This document shows, piece by piece, positions 34,216 through 42,398 of a stretch of 64,000 nucleotides of DNA (its first letter is position 1; every line of letters starts with the position of its first letter). Origin of the DNA: Trinickia terrae (GTDB lineage Bacteria > Pseudomonadota > Gammaproteobacteria > Burkholderiales > Burkholderiaceae). The stretch is taken from assembly GCF_005144415.1 (NCBI RefSeq), contig NZ_SWJE01000006.1, forward strand, positions 62,001 to 126,000. The letters run 5' to 3'. Position numbers and translations under genes: made by a program. The notes beneath the pieces are model-generated. The model searched no databases. It was not told where the DNA came from and saw only the letters and a program-made list of their open reading frames with translations.

Positions 34216-34264
34216 ATGGCAAAATAGACCCTGTCTCTACAGCATGTCAACATTTTTTGGAGCC

Positions 34265-34933
34265 ATGACTACAAAAAAAGATACCCAACCTCCGCGCGGT
34301 CGCGGCAGACCCTCTACCTTTGACCGCGCGCAAGCGCTGAACCGAGCGATGCAACTCTTCTGGGAGCAGGGGTACGAAGGAACCTCCTTCGACCAGTTGA
34401 TCCAGCTCATGGGGATCAGCCCCTCGAGCTTCTACAACTCGTTTGGCAGCAAGGAGCAGCTCTACAGGGAAGCGACTGACGCATACCTGAGCATGTCGGC
34501 CACCTGGTTCGCCGGCAAGCTGTTCGGCACGGCCGACACGCGAGAAGCATTCAAGAAGTTTCTCGATGGCACCGCCATGGAATTCACTCGAGAGAGCCAC
34601 CCCTCGGGCTGCATGATCTCTCTGGCCGGCACTCACCTGCCCCCCGAACTCACTTCCATTCGTGAGACGATGGCCGAACACCGCGCGAACGCTGAAGCCA
34701 TGATGGCGCAGCGGTTGCGCAAGGGCGTCGAAGACGGCGATCTGCCGCCCGGCACCGATGTGCCCGCCCTCGCTGCCTTTTACAACGTCGTGACTCGTGG
34801 AATGGCCGTCCAGGCGCGCGACGGAGCCAGCCGGCAAAAGCTCAAGGCGATCGCAGACTTGGCCATGCAGGCATGGCCAGTTCAAAACGGTCAGGAAAGA
34901 TCTGTGAAGTCTCGGAGAACTCGCCCCGCTTGA
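34265..34933 (+). CDS. TetR-family transcriptional repressor
   Basis: A 222-residue TetR protein: the HTH (RAQALNRAMQLFWEQGYEGTS and LIQLMGISPSSFYNSFGSKE) is in residues about 20-70, and the C-terminal ligand domain has the HPSGCMISLAGTHLPPE segment common in the YxaF/AcnR-like group. GGAG lies only two bases before the ATG at 34265; an in-frame ATG at 34244 is an alternative start without a better site. The longer frame back to 34043 overlaps the divergent gene and is not used. It probably represses itself and the two MDR genes through the dyad at 34196-34215. Confidence 0.87.
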   Translation: MTTKKDTQPPRGRGRPSTFDRAQALNRAMQLFWEQGYEGTSFDQLIQLMGISPSSFYNSFGSKEQLYREATDAYLSMSATWFAGKLFGTADTREAFKKFLDGTAMEFTRESHPSGCMISLAGTHLPPELTSIRETMAEHRANAEAMMAQRLRKGVEDGDLPPGTDVPALAAFYNVVTRGMAVQARDGASRQKLKAIADLAMQAWPVQNGQERSVKSRRTRPA

Positions 34934-34953
34934 TCGGCGGCGCCGGAAGGAGT

Positions 34954-34984
34954 GCGGGGACCCGGGATATCGCCCGAGCCCCGC
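34954..34984. terminator. Imperfect hairpin between convergent tetR and GST genes
   Basis: GCGGGG (34954-34959) pairs with CCCCGC (34979-34984), and inner CGGG with CCCG, forming a strong GC stem between two gene ends that face each other. No T-run follows. A terminator role is inferred from position. Confidence 0.45.
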
Positions 34985-35002
34985 GAGAAGGCTTGCACGG
35001 AG

Positions 35003-35620
35003 TCACTGTTGCTTGAAGGGCAGCGTACTGGCGAATTCGTCCATTTCCATCGCGCGAGCCTCCAGTCGGGCGAGTTTCGGGAACGCACCCGGACCAACGA
35101 CGTCAGGCATGACCGCCAACGACGCAATCTGATAGGTGATCACGACCATCACGTCGGCTTGCGAAAGCGCGTCGCCTACCAGCCAGCCGCTGCCTGCCCT
35201 CGACTCGATCATCCGAAATCCGGCCAACGCCTGCTGTCGCAGCGATTCGGCAATGGGGGCGCTCTGAAGATCGAGCGGACGGATCGACTCGTCATAGATA
35301 TCGCTGAGCTTTCCGTAGATCGCGGATGCAATGCCGACGAACTGCAGCGCATCACGCCGATCCGCGCCGGAAGGCGCCAGCAATGCGCGTTCGGAGCCGA
35401 CCGCTTCATGGATGTATTCGATGATGCTTCCGCTGTCATAGAGAATCGCGCCGTCGTCGAGCACGAGCGCCGGCACCTTCCCCATCGGACTGAATGGCCG
35501 GACGAGTTCCTTCTGCTCATACGCGTGATAGGGCAGATGCTCGAACGGTATGCCGAGCAGCTTCAACGTAATGCCGACCCGACGGGTATAGCCCGAAAAC
35601 CATGGTCCGATAAGCTTCAT
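35003..35620 (-). CDS. Glutathione S-transferase family protein
   Basis: A 205-residue GST. The N-terminal thioredoxin-like domain starts MKLIGPWFSGYTRRVGITLK (the Ser/Tyr after Phe as candidate catalytic residues), with the cis-Pro MGKVPALVLDDG and GSIIEYI segments. The C-terminal helical domain contains WLVGDALSQADVMVV, the N-cap motif. GAGGA precedes the ATG at 35620; seven extra upstream residues are possible. It is 42 nt downstream of an SDR on the same strand, probably co-transcribed. Likely detoxifies electrophiles by glutathione conjugation. Confidence 0.87.
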   Translation of the reverse strand: MKLIGPWFSGYTRRVGITLKLLGIPFEHLPYHAYEQKELVRPFSPMGKVPALVLDDGAILYDSGSIIEYIHEAVGSERALLAPSGADRRDALQFVGIASAIYGKLSDIYDESIRPLDLQSAPIAESLRQQALAGFRMIESRAGSGWLVGDALSQADVMVVITYQIASLAVMPDVVGPGAFPKLARLEARAMEMDEFASTLPFKQQ

Positions 35621-35662
35621 TGTCAGTTCCTCAAAATTCACTGCGTTGTTGTTCTCGACCGC

Positions 35663-36430
35663 TCAGAACGCTTCCTTGAAAGGACGCAGATCGAGCTCAT
35701 GCGTCCACGCGGAGCGGTGTTGGCGATGAAGCGACCAGAACGCCTCGGCAATGGCGTCGATATCGAGCAGCCCGTCTTCACCCTTGTGCTTGAGATGCTC
35801 TGCGAAGCGCGTATGCACGCGTTCACCGTCGATGCCCCCATCGATCACGACATGAGCGACGTGCAGGCCGAGCGGACCGAACTCTCGCGCCATGCTTTGG
35901 GCGAGCATTCGCAACCCCGCCTTGCTCGACGCGAAGTGGGCGAAGTTCGGCATGCCTCGAAGCGCCCCCGTCGCTCCACTGAAAAGAATCGAACCTCGGC
36001 CGAGAGGCGCAAAGCGCCGCGCGGCCTCGCGGCCCACGAGGAACCCGCCAAAGCAGTTCAGTCGCCAGAACGATTCGAAGACGTCCGCTTCCATCGTGCG
36101 CAGGTCCAAGGGCTGGTTGTTTCCCGCGTTGTATGCGACTAGGTCGGCGCCGCTGCCGTTTTCGTCCGCCTGCATCGCGATGTCGAACAGCCGGATCACG
36201 TCTGCCTCACGCGTCACGTCCATGACGACCGTGCTGGCCGAGCCGCCCGACTCGACAATGCTCTCGCGCACCCGTTCGATCTTCGCTTCGGTACGCCCCG
36301 CGACGATGACGTGACGACCCTCAGCGGCAAACCGGCGGGATAGACCGGCGCCGAGCCCCTGCTCCGGCCCGACCCCGATGACCACCGCCTTCGGGCGGTC
36401 CGCGGCTTGCGTTTCTACAGCGATAGACAT
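35663..36430 (-). CDS. Atypical SDR-family protein (Tyr of YxxxK replaced)
   Basis: A 255-residue SDR-fold protein with a non-classical cofactor loop (VIGVGPEQGLGAGLSRRF instead of TGxxxGIG) and, at the catalytic site, HFASSKAGLR, so Phe takes the place of the usual Tyr before the Lys. The Ser region reads LFSGATGALRG. Other members of this oddly motifed SDR group exist, so it is not a local mutation. AAAGGG lies before the ATG at 36430; an upstream extension to 36562 is unlikely. It heads an operon with the GST gene and is divergent from a LysR gene (192 nt apart). Confidence 0.82.
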   Translation of the reverse strand: MSIAVETQAADRPKAVVIGVGPEQGLGAGLSRRFAAEGRHVIVAGRTEAKIERVRESIVESGGSASTVVMDVTREADVIRLFDIAMQADENGSGADLVAYNAGNNQPLDLRTMEADVFESFWRLNCFGGFLVGREAARRFAPLGRGSILFSGATGALRGMPNFAHFASSKAGLRMLAQSMAREFGPLGLHVAHVVIDGGIDGERVHTRFAEHLKHKGEDGLLDIDAIAEAFWSLHRQHRSAWTHELDLRPFKEAF

Positions 36431-36622
36431 GGTGACTTTCCCTTTATGAAACGAACCTCGACGTGACCGTGAAAGCGGCACGAGCGACCTCCGTGCTCCG
36501 CGCGAGGCGCCGTTCAGGTTCGTCGACGATTTCGATGAGCGAACGATACCGGGCGCACGCAAAGGGATAAACCGCTGCTACGATTCCACACTATTTCTTC
36601 AGTGAAACAATGCAGGAGTCGG

Positions 36623-37558
36623 ATGGTGGACAAGTTTCAGGCGATGCAGGCGTTCATTCGAGTGGTCGAGAGCGGGACCGTCACCAAGGCCGCGCAGACG
36701 CTCGATTTGCCCAAGACGGCCGTCAGCCGTCTGATCGCGTCGCTTGAAGCCGAGTTGGGCACGAAGCTGCTCAACCGGACGACGCGCAAGGTGTCGACGA
36801 CAGCGGATGGCGCGGAGTACTACGAGCGCGCGCTGCAGTTGATGAGCCATCTCGCGGAGATCGAGGGCTCGATGTCGCATGCGAAGAGCAGCCCGCGAGG
36901 GCGCCTGCGTGTCGACCTGCCCGTGCCGTTGGGTCTGTCCGTGATCCTTCCCGCGTTGCCGGCGTTCCTCGAGCGTTATCCGGATATCGAGTTCGAGTTC
37001 GGACTCAGCGACCGCCCGGTCGATCTCATTGCAGAGAACGTCGACTGCGTCGTGCGCGCAGGGGACGTCTTGGATCAATCACTGGTGGCGCGACAGATCG
37101 GCGCCGTCAGGCAGATTCTATGTGCGACGCCGGCGTACTGGGACGAGCACGGGCGGCCTTCACATCCGTCGGATCTCGAGCATGGCCATGTCGTCATTCG
37201 AACGATCGCTTCGCGAACCAATCGGCCCTTTCCCATTGTGGTGGCAAAAGAGGGGGAGCGCGTCGAATTGCAGAATCAGCGCGGACTCACCACGAACGCC
37301 GTCATGGCGGGTCTGACCTTGAGCCTCGCCGGTCTCGGTGTCGTACACGCGTTGACGTTTTCCGTCGCCACGCACCTTCGAAGCGGCGAGCTCGAAGCCG
37401 TCCTGAACGAATGGGTATCGGATCCCATTCCCGTTTTCGTCGCGTACCCGCAAAACCGGCACCTGAGCACGAGGGTTCGCGTGTTGATCGACTGGCTCGC
37501 CGCGCTGTTCGCGAGCGATGAATCGACCGCGAAGAGCGGGCGTGGCGCGAGGACATAG
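36623..37558 (+). CDS. LysR-type regulator, divergent from the atypical SDR
   Basis: A 311-residue LysR regulator with the HTH at residues 1-60 (FIRVVESGTVTKAAQTLDLP and LLNRTTRKVSTT) and a ligand domain starting near GRLRVDLPVPLGLSVILPAL. AGGAG lies before the ATG at 36623. It is closely similar in pattern to the LysR gene at 19771-20682, both being of the CrgA-like type. Its divergent neighbour SDR-GST operon is the likely target. The lysozyme-like gene begins five bases after its stop, so that gene could be read through from here. Confidence 0.88.
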   Translation: MVDKFQAMQAFIRVVESGTVTKAAQTLDLPKTAVSRLIASLEAELGTKLLNRTTRKVSTTADGAEYYERALQLMSHLAEIEGSMSHAKSSPRGRLRVDLPVPLGLSVILPALPAFLERYPDIEFEFGLSDRPVDLIAENVDCVVRAGDVLDQSLVARQIGAVRQILCATPAYWDEHGRPSHPSDLEHGHVVIRTIASRTNRPFPIVVAKEGERVELQNQRGLTTNAVMAGLTLSLAGLGVVHALTFSVATHLRSGELEAVLNEWVSDPIPVFVAYPQNRHLSTRVRVLIDWLAALFASDESTAKSGRGART

Positions 37559-37563
37559 CGGCG

Positions 37564-38376
37564 ATGAATACCCTGAAATTGGGCAACCACGGCCCCGACG
37601 TGGTTACGCTGCAGCAGCAACTGCTGGCGCACGGCTTCGCGGCCGGATCCTGCGACGGCACGTTCGGCCCGCTCACACGCGATGCCGTGCTGGCATTTCA
37701 GCGCAGCGCCGGACTGAGCGCCGACGGCGTGGTCGGGCCGCAAACCGCAGCCGCGCTGCGGGCGGTGCCCCGGCCCCCGACAACCGGCTCCCAGCCCCAG
37801 GCAGCGCCGAACATCCCCATCGAGGCGGTCCGGGCGATGTTTCCCGATACGCCGCTCGCCAACATCCAGACGCATCTGCCGCGCGTCCTGCTGGCTCTGC
37901 AAGCAGCGCAGCAGACCGAACTGACGCTGGTCGTCGCGGCGCTCGCCACCATCCGCGTGGAGGTCGCCAGCTTCACGCCGGAAGAGGAACGCCCCTCGGC
38001 GCTCAATACCAGCAAGGGCGGCAAGCCCTTCGACCTCTACGATCATCGCAAGGACCTCGGCAATCTGGGGCCCAGCGACGGAGCGACGTTCAAGGGACGA
38101 GGATTCATCCAGCTGACCGGACGCGCCAACTACACCAGCTTGGGCCCGCTGGCCGGGGAGCCGGATCTGGCCAGCCAGCCGGAGCGGGCCTGCGACCCCG
38201 ACGTCGCCGCGAGCCTGCTGGCCGCCTTTCTCAAGCCGCATGCGCAGGCGATCGATGCCGCGCTGCTGCGCAACGACTTCGAGAGCGCGCGCCGGCTGGT
38301 CAACGGCGGCACGCAAGGACTCGACGAGTTCACGCGCGCGTATCGGGCCGGCATGGCCGCGCTTGGCCATGCCTGA
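37564..38376 (+). CDS. Peptidoglycan-binding GH19-like endolysin, next to the eCIS locus
   Basis: A 270-residue protein with an N-terminal peptidoglycan-binding-like domain (residues 1-66: LKLGNHGPDVVTLQQQLLAHGF, FGPLTRDAVLAFQ, DGVVGPQT), a Pro/Gln linker, and a lysozyme/chitinase-19-like domain (about 84-270) with a candidate catalytic Glu at 133 (ATIRVEVASF) and the conserved GRGFIQLTGRANY. It should cleave cell-wall glycan. There is no signal peptide. It starts 5 nt after a LysR gene and ends 7 nt from the convergent last eCIS gene. A role in releasing injection particles by lysis, as for phage endolysins, is inference. Confidence 0.8.
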   Translation: MNTLKLGNHGPDVVTLQQQLLAHGFAAGSCDGTFGPLTRDAVLAFQRSAGLSADGVVGPQTAAALRAVPRPPTTGSQPQAAPNIPIEAVRAMFPDTPLANIQTHLPRVLLALQAAQQTELTLVVAALATIRVEVASFTPEEERPSALNTSKGGKPFDLYDHRKDLGNLGPSDGATFKGRGFIQLTGRANYTSLGPLAGEPDLASQPERACDPDVAASLLAAFLKPHAQAIDAALLRNDFESARRLVNGGTQGLDEFTRAYRAGMAALGHA

Positions 38377-38383
38377 CTGACCG

Positions 38384-39241
38384 CTAAGCCGCTCTGCGCC
38401 CGCCTCCGAACAGGTCGCCGGCCTTGCGCAGCAGGTCGAACCAGAACGGCGCGCCGAACAGCGTCGACGATGCGGTGATCAGCCAGCCGGCCGACATCGC
38501 CAGCAACTGATCGCTCGAGTAGTGCAGAGCCAGCTTGCCGTTCTTGTAGTCGAACGGCGCGGCGTCCCAGCCGATCGGCAGTCCGCTGATGCTCAACTGG
38601 TTCCATGCGCTGCTGGCGCTGGCCAGTTGATCGCTGGCCAGCCCTTGCACCAAGGCCGGATGCATCCACAGCACCTTGAACAGGTGCAGCGCGTCGATGT
38701 TCATCAGCATGGCGACGGCGAGGCCGAACAGGACCGTCCAAAACTGGAGGGTGCGCTTGTAGTCGCCGGAAACATGCTGCATTGCGCTGTCGTACCAGGC
38801 GGCGATCTCCGTCTCGAACTGCGCGGTTTCACCGGCTGCGCGCTGGTACAGCCCCTGAAGCATCTGGCGCAGCTGCGGGTCCGGCACGCTCTGGATCGCG
38901 CCGGCCAGATCGCCGGCGTCGGGGATGTTGGTCTGCAGGATGTCCACCAGCGCCAGCGCGAACTGGCGCGGCGGCACGTAGGCCGGCTTGCTGGTCAGGT
39001 CGGCTTGGCCGCCGGCGTCACCGCTGCTGTTGGGGTTGAACAGGGCGTGGTTGTAGATGTCGAGCGCCAGGCCATCGAGATTCGGGTCGTTCAGCAGGTC
39101 CTTGATGCCTTGCAGCAGGTACTTGCCGCGCAACTGAAACGCGGAGGCGATGGCCTCGTTGATGGAGCTGACGATCAGGCTGACGGCGCAGAAGCAGAAG
39201 ATGATGCCGATGCCGACTTCGAGGACGGTGCTGTTGAACAT
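38384..39241 (-). CDS. eCIS-linked inner-membrane protein of unknown function
   Basis: A 285-residue protein with an N-terminal membrane helix (VLEVGIGIIFCFCAVSLIVS), a soluble helical section (about 40-155), a second hydrophobic helix (FWTVLFGLAVAMLMNIDALH) and a third near residues 250-270 (LLAMSAGWLITASSTLFGAP). It is the last gene of the eCIS operon, 140 nt after the DUF4157 effector gene, and runs into the convergent endolysin gene. Similar small membrane proteins occur beside other eCIS loci, but no role is known; anchoring, self-protection or export helper are possible. Confidence 0.75.
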   Translation of the reverse strand: MFNSTVLEVGIGIIFCFCAVSLIVSSINEAIASAFQLRGKYLLQGIKDLLNDPNLDGLALDIYNHALFNPNSSGDAGGQADLTSKPAYVPPRQFALALVDILQTNIPDAGDLAGAIQSVPDPQLRQMLQGLYQRAAGETAQFETEIAAWYDSAMQHVSGDYKRTLQFWTVLFGLAVAMLMNIDALHLFKVLWMHPALVQGLASDQLASASSAWNQLSISGLPIGWDAAPFDYKNGKLALHYSSDQLLAMSAGWLITASSTLFGAPFWFDLLRKAGDLFGGGRRAA

Positions 39242-39381
39242 GGTCCGTTTCCCGTTTGTGGATGAGAAATCTTTTTATGCTTGCGGCCGTTCGCAATTGT
39301 TTAAGCGCGGAGCGCCGGATTCATGGCGCATTCGCCCATACCGCGCTCAGGCCGACGTCACCGGACATTGCGTTGGGTGGA

Positions 39382-41328
39382 TCACGCAGTCACCGCGTCG
39401 GCATAGATTGCCGCCAGTTCGGCGCGCGTCTTCGCGTCCTGGATACGCGTGCGGATCGGAAGCGGAACCGCCCCGCATTTCGATTCGATATCCCTTACGA
39501 ACTGCGCGCGCATTTCAACCGTGGCTTCCTCGCCCATCCGCACCGTTACGCCATCGGCAACCGTGTCTTTATGCTTCGCATGGAACGACTGATTGTGCGC
39601 GCCATGCATGTCGAAATACCACTTTGAATTTCCTGCGTTGTCACCCCTCCGGTTGTAGTTCTCAAGTGTGATCGAGTCATTCTGGTCGCGCGCAACGACC
39701 GCCGCAAAGTGAAAAGTCCACTTATCCCCATCCTTTTCATTCGGTTTGCGCGTGCTCATCGTGGCATAGGATTCGCCGATGTCAGGCTGCGCGGCCTCGT
39801 TGATTCCCAACTGCGCGGCGCGCTTGCTCTGTTCCTGCGGTGGCATCTTCGAATACGCGTCGCTGTGCATGGACTTGGTCTGGTCGATCAGTGAATTGAT
39901 CAGCGTGGCCCAGGTCTCAACCTCGGCGTCGTCCTTGTCTTCGGTCGTCTTCAGCGTGATCGCCCCGAGCAGCTCGTTGACCTGGTCGACGATCTCCTGC
40001 TGCACCTGAGGCATGTTCGTGAATTGATCCCGAAGCACGTTCGCGAGCAACGCGATGCGCAGGTTGCGATTCGGCAGCTTCGGTTTCAGCGCGTTGCTGG
40101 CATCGGCCGGCGAGTTGGTAGCGACGGCGACATTGCCTAACGTAAACGCAAAGTTAGGCGCCAGATCTTTTGGTTCGAGTCCCTTTTGCGCGTCGATGAC
40201 ATGCGCCGGGGCGACATCAGGCGTTTTGACGAGCACCTCGATCAGCTTGTTGAGCGCTCCCAGGTCGTATGCCCTCAATGCATGCAAATGCTTCGGGCCA
40301 TTGCCCAGAGGTTTGTAGACGGCATGCGTCTGACCCGAGTTGGTAACGCGGTCGGCAACGTCGATGCACTCGTTGACATCGAACACCTCCGGTTTGCCTT
40401 CCTCGCGGTTCGCGGGAGTGACCGCGATCATGTTCGCGAGGACCGCCGGCGCGGCCGCGCCGGGTGTCAGCTTCACCTTCGATTTCATGCCTGCGAGAAT
40501 GGCGTTCGAACGCACTACGGCGGCCGGTTTGGCGAAGAACGTCTTCTCCTCCTTGTTGTCGGCGATCGCCAGTTCGCGCGCGGCCGAGATGCGATAGCCG
40601 TTCTCGACGGTGTAGCGCTGCGCCACGCGCGAATCACTGGAGCCCGGGATAGGCAAATGCGCTTTTTCCCCAGGCGGCTGCGCACGCATCTGCACCGCCC
40701 GTTGCCCCATCACATCCGCTTCGCGCTCCAGCCCCTGATCGTCGTTGACCGGCACGCCGCCCTTCATCTGCATGGTGGGCCGCACCCGCCCCTGCTTTTG
40801 CTGCACGACGTGCCAGGCCTCATGCGGCAGGTGGCGCTCCTGGCCGGGAGCCAGGTGAATGTCGGTCCCCTGCGCGTAGGCGTGCGCCTGCAACTGCGCC
40901 GGCCTGGACGAGTTGTAATGCACCTTGACGTCGTCCATCGAGTAGCCGGACAAGCTCTCGATGCCATGCTTCAACTGCGCAGGCAGACCGCTTCTGTCGG
41001 CAGGTTCCTCCTCTTTTTTCTGCAATGGCTTTCCCTTGCGGGCGCCACCCGCATGACCCGCTTTCTGCACGGGCCTTTTCCTGGGCGAGCCCTTTAACTG
41101 CGCCCCATCGAACCTGCCCTGCACCGGCACCTTCTCCTTCTTGCCCGGCCTCGGCACCGGCAAGCCGCCGATCTGCTTGCGCTGCGCCGCCATGCGCGGA
41201 CTGGCGGCGATATCGGCCGCGAGCTGCGTCAGCCCGCTATGCCGCTCGCTCGCCATCGATTTGGCATGCGTATGGGGCTCTGCCGCCTGGACGGCAGGCG
41301 GATGCATCCTGGGGCTACGTTCGGCCAT
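39382..41328 (-). CDS. DUF4157-domain eCIS effector (putative toxin)
   Basis: A 648-residue candidate cargo. Residues 1-115 are a basic, low-complexity leader rich in Lys, Arg, Pro and Gln. Residues about 115-210 form a DUF4157 domain with SGYSMDDVKVHYNSS and the HEAWH zinc-protease-like motif (169-173), then EREAD. The C-terminal part (about 235-648) is of unknown family. It carries Cys321 in NECIDVADRV, His540 in WTFHFAAVV and Asn557 in ITLENYNR, an order like papain-fold cysteine enzymes. DUF4157 is a hallmark of eCIS-loaded toxins. GGAGG lies before the ATG. The C-terminal half looks less GC-rich than the rest of the locus, as for exchangeable toxin domains. Confidence 0.8.
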   Translation of the reverse strand: MAERSPRMHPPAVQAAEPHTHAKSMASERHSGLTQLAADIAASPRMAAQRKQIGGLPVPRPGKKEKVPVQGRFDGAQLKGSPRKRPVQKAGHAGGARKGKPLQKKEEEPADRSGLPAQLKHGIESLSGYSMDDVKVHYNSSRPAQLQAHAYAQGTDIHLAPGQERHLPHEAWHVVQQKQGRVRPTMQMKGGVPVNDDQGLEREADVMGQRAVQMRAQPPGEKAHLPIPGSSDSRVAQRYTVENGYRISAARELAIADNKEEKTFFAKPAAVVRSNAILAGMKSKVKLTPGAAAPAVLANMIAVTPANREEGKPEVFDVNECIDVADRVTNSGQTHAVYKPLGNGPKHLHALRAYDLGALNKLIEVLVKTPDVAPAHVIDAQKGLEPKDLAPNFAFTLGNVAVATNSPADASNALKPKLPNRNLRIALLANVLRDQFTNMPQVQQEIVDQVNELLGAITLKTTEDKDDAEVETWATLINSLIDQTKSMHSDAYSKMPPQEQSKRAAQLGINEAAQPDIGESYATMSTRKPNEKDGDKWTFHFAAVVARDQNDSITLENYNRRGDNAGNSKWYFDMHGAHNQSFHAKHKDTVADGVTVRMGEEATVEMRAQFVRDIESKCGAVPLPIRTRIQDAKTRAELAAIYADAVTA

Positions 41329-41351
41329 GAGATCCCTCCTCCAGAAACGCG

Positions 41352-42398
41352 CTAGAGATAAACGAAGACATCGGCAAATTGCTGCCCATCTTGAGCGCCG
41401 CTGACGTTGCCCGGCCGCGGGTAGGCCAGGTTCACGCTCAGCTGCGGACGCGCATGCAGCAGCGACGCCAGTTGCACGCTGACCGTATCGCCCGGCCGTT
41501 CGGCCAGCGCCAGCGGCTCGCGCGCGGTGAAGCAGTAGCTCGGCTGGCCGGCGACCGGATCGCCCGGCGCACCGTCGAAATGCACTGGCCCGCCCGCCGT
41601 GCGGTTCGCCACCAGCTGGTAGTTCGCAAAATTCATTTCGCTTCGGCCGATCAGGTGATAACGCCAGAGCAGGCTCCGCGCGGTGAGCTCGATGCCGTAG
41701 GTCCTGACGCTGATCTCGCCTGTGCGGCCGATGGCGCACGCCGCCGCCGGCACGCTGTCCGCCAGCCGCGGGCCGCCCAGGTAGATCGCCGCGACGCCCC
41801 AGGCATTCGCAGGCGGGTTGCCCAGCCAGAAGTCGAGCAGCTGGACACCGTCCGCGTTCAGCCGATAGCGGCCCTCGTCCAGCGCGCCGAAGTCCAGCGG
41901 CAAGGCGGCGAGCGACGCATCAGGGCTTTGCGCCTGCCAGACGGGCACGGCGCCGGGCAACGGGCCGAACAGCTCGAGCCGCGCCGCCCGCCGCGGCGGG
42001 TCGACCGGCAGGCCGAAACGCGGCGGACGCGCCGGCAGGCACGGTACGGCGAGCGGGCCGCCGGAGAGCGTGCTGCCGGTTTCCGTTTCCGGCTCGCAAT
42101 GCAGGTTGTCGAAGTAGAACAGGCCGGCGGCGCGCTTCCCGGCGACGTCGGTATAGTCGGACAGCGCCGGGTCGCGGCTGATCAGCCAGAACGCCAGCGG
42201 CGCGCTTTCGGTGAATTGCGCGAGCGGGCTCGCGCCGTCCTCGTAGTGCACGGTCCCGCCGCCGGGCAGCGGCTGGAATCGCAACCGATAGCGCGCCAGC
42301 AGCTGGGCGCAGTTCGGCGTCGGCGCAAGGCTCAAGGCCCGGCACACGCCGTCGGCAAAGTAGCCATGCCGGCATTGAAGGGTGAAGAGCGGACTCAT
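41352..42398 (-). CDS. Conserved-looking eCIS operon protein of unknown function
   Basis: A 348-residue protein I do not recognise. It begins MSPLFTLQCRHGYFADGVCR and is rich in predicted beta strands, with FYFDNLHCEP, RYHLIGRSEMNFANYQL and a late PSYCFTAREPLALAERPG. No signal peptide or membrane helix is seen. Its ATG overlaps the DUF4255 stop by four bases (ATGA), so it is translationally coupled to the terminator gene, and it precedes the DUF4157 effector by 23 nt. Position suggests an accessory structural part or an effector-loading factor; this is inference. Confidence 0.72.
   Translation of the reverse strand: MSPLFTLQCRHGYFADGVCRALSLAPTPNCAQLLARYRLRFQPLPGGGTVHYEDGASPLAQFTESAPLAFWLISRDPALSDYTDVAGKRAAGLFYFDNLHCEPETETGSTLSGGPLAVPCLPARPPRFGLPVDPPRRAARLELFGPLPGAVPVWQAQSPDASLAALPLDFGALDEGRYRLNADGVQLLDFWLGNPPANAWGVAAIYLGGPRLADSVPAAACAIGRTGEISVRTYGIELTARSLLWRYHLIGRSEMNFANYQLVANRTAGGPVHFDGAPGDPVAGQPSYCFTAREPLALAERPGDTVSVQLASLLHARPQLSVNLAYPRPGNVSGAQDGQQFADVFVYL

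Noticed and set aside
34043-34264. Longer TetR start
   Set aside because: It would overlap the divergent MDR gene and the operator. The family-like sequence starts after the ATG at 34265.
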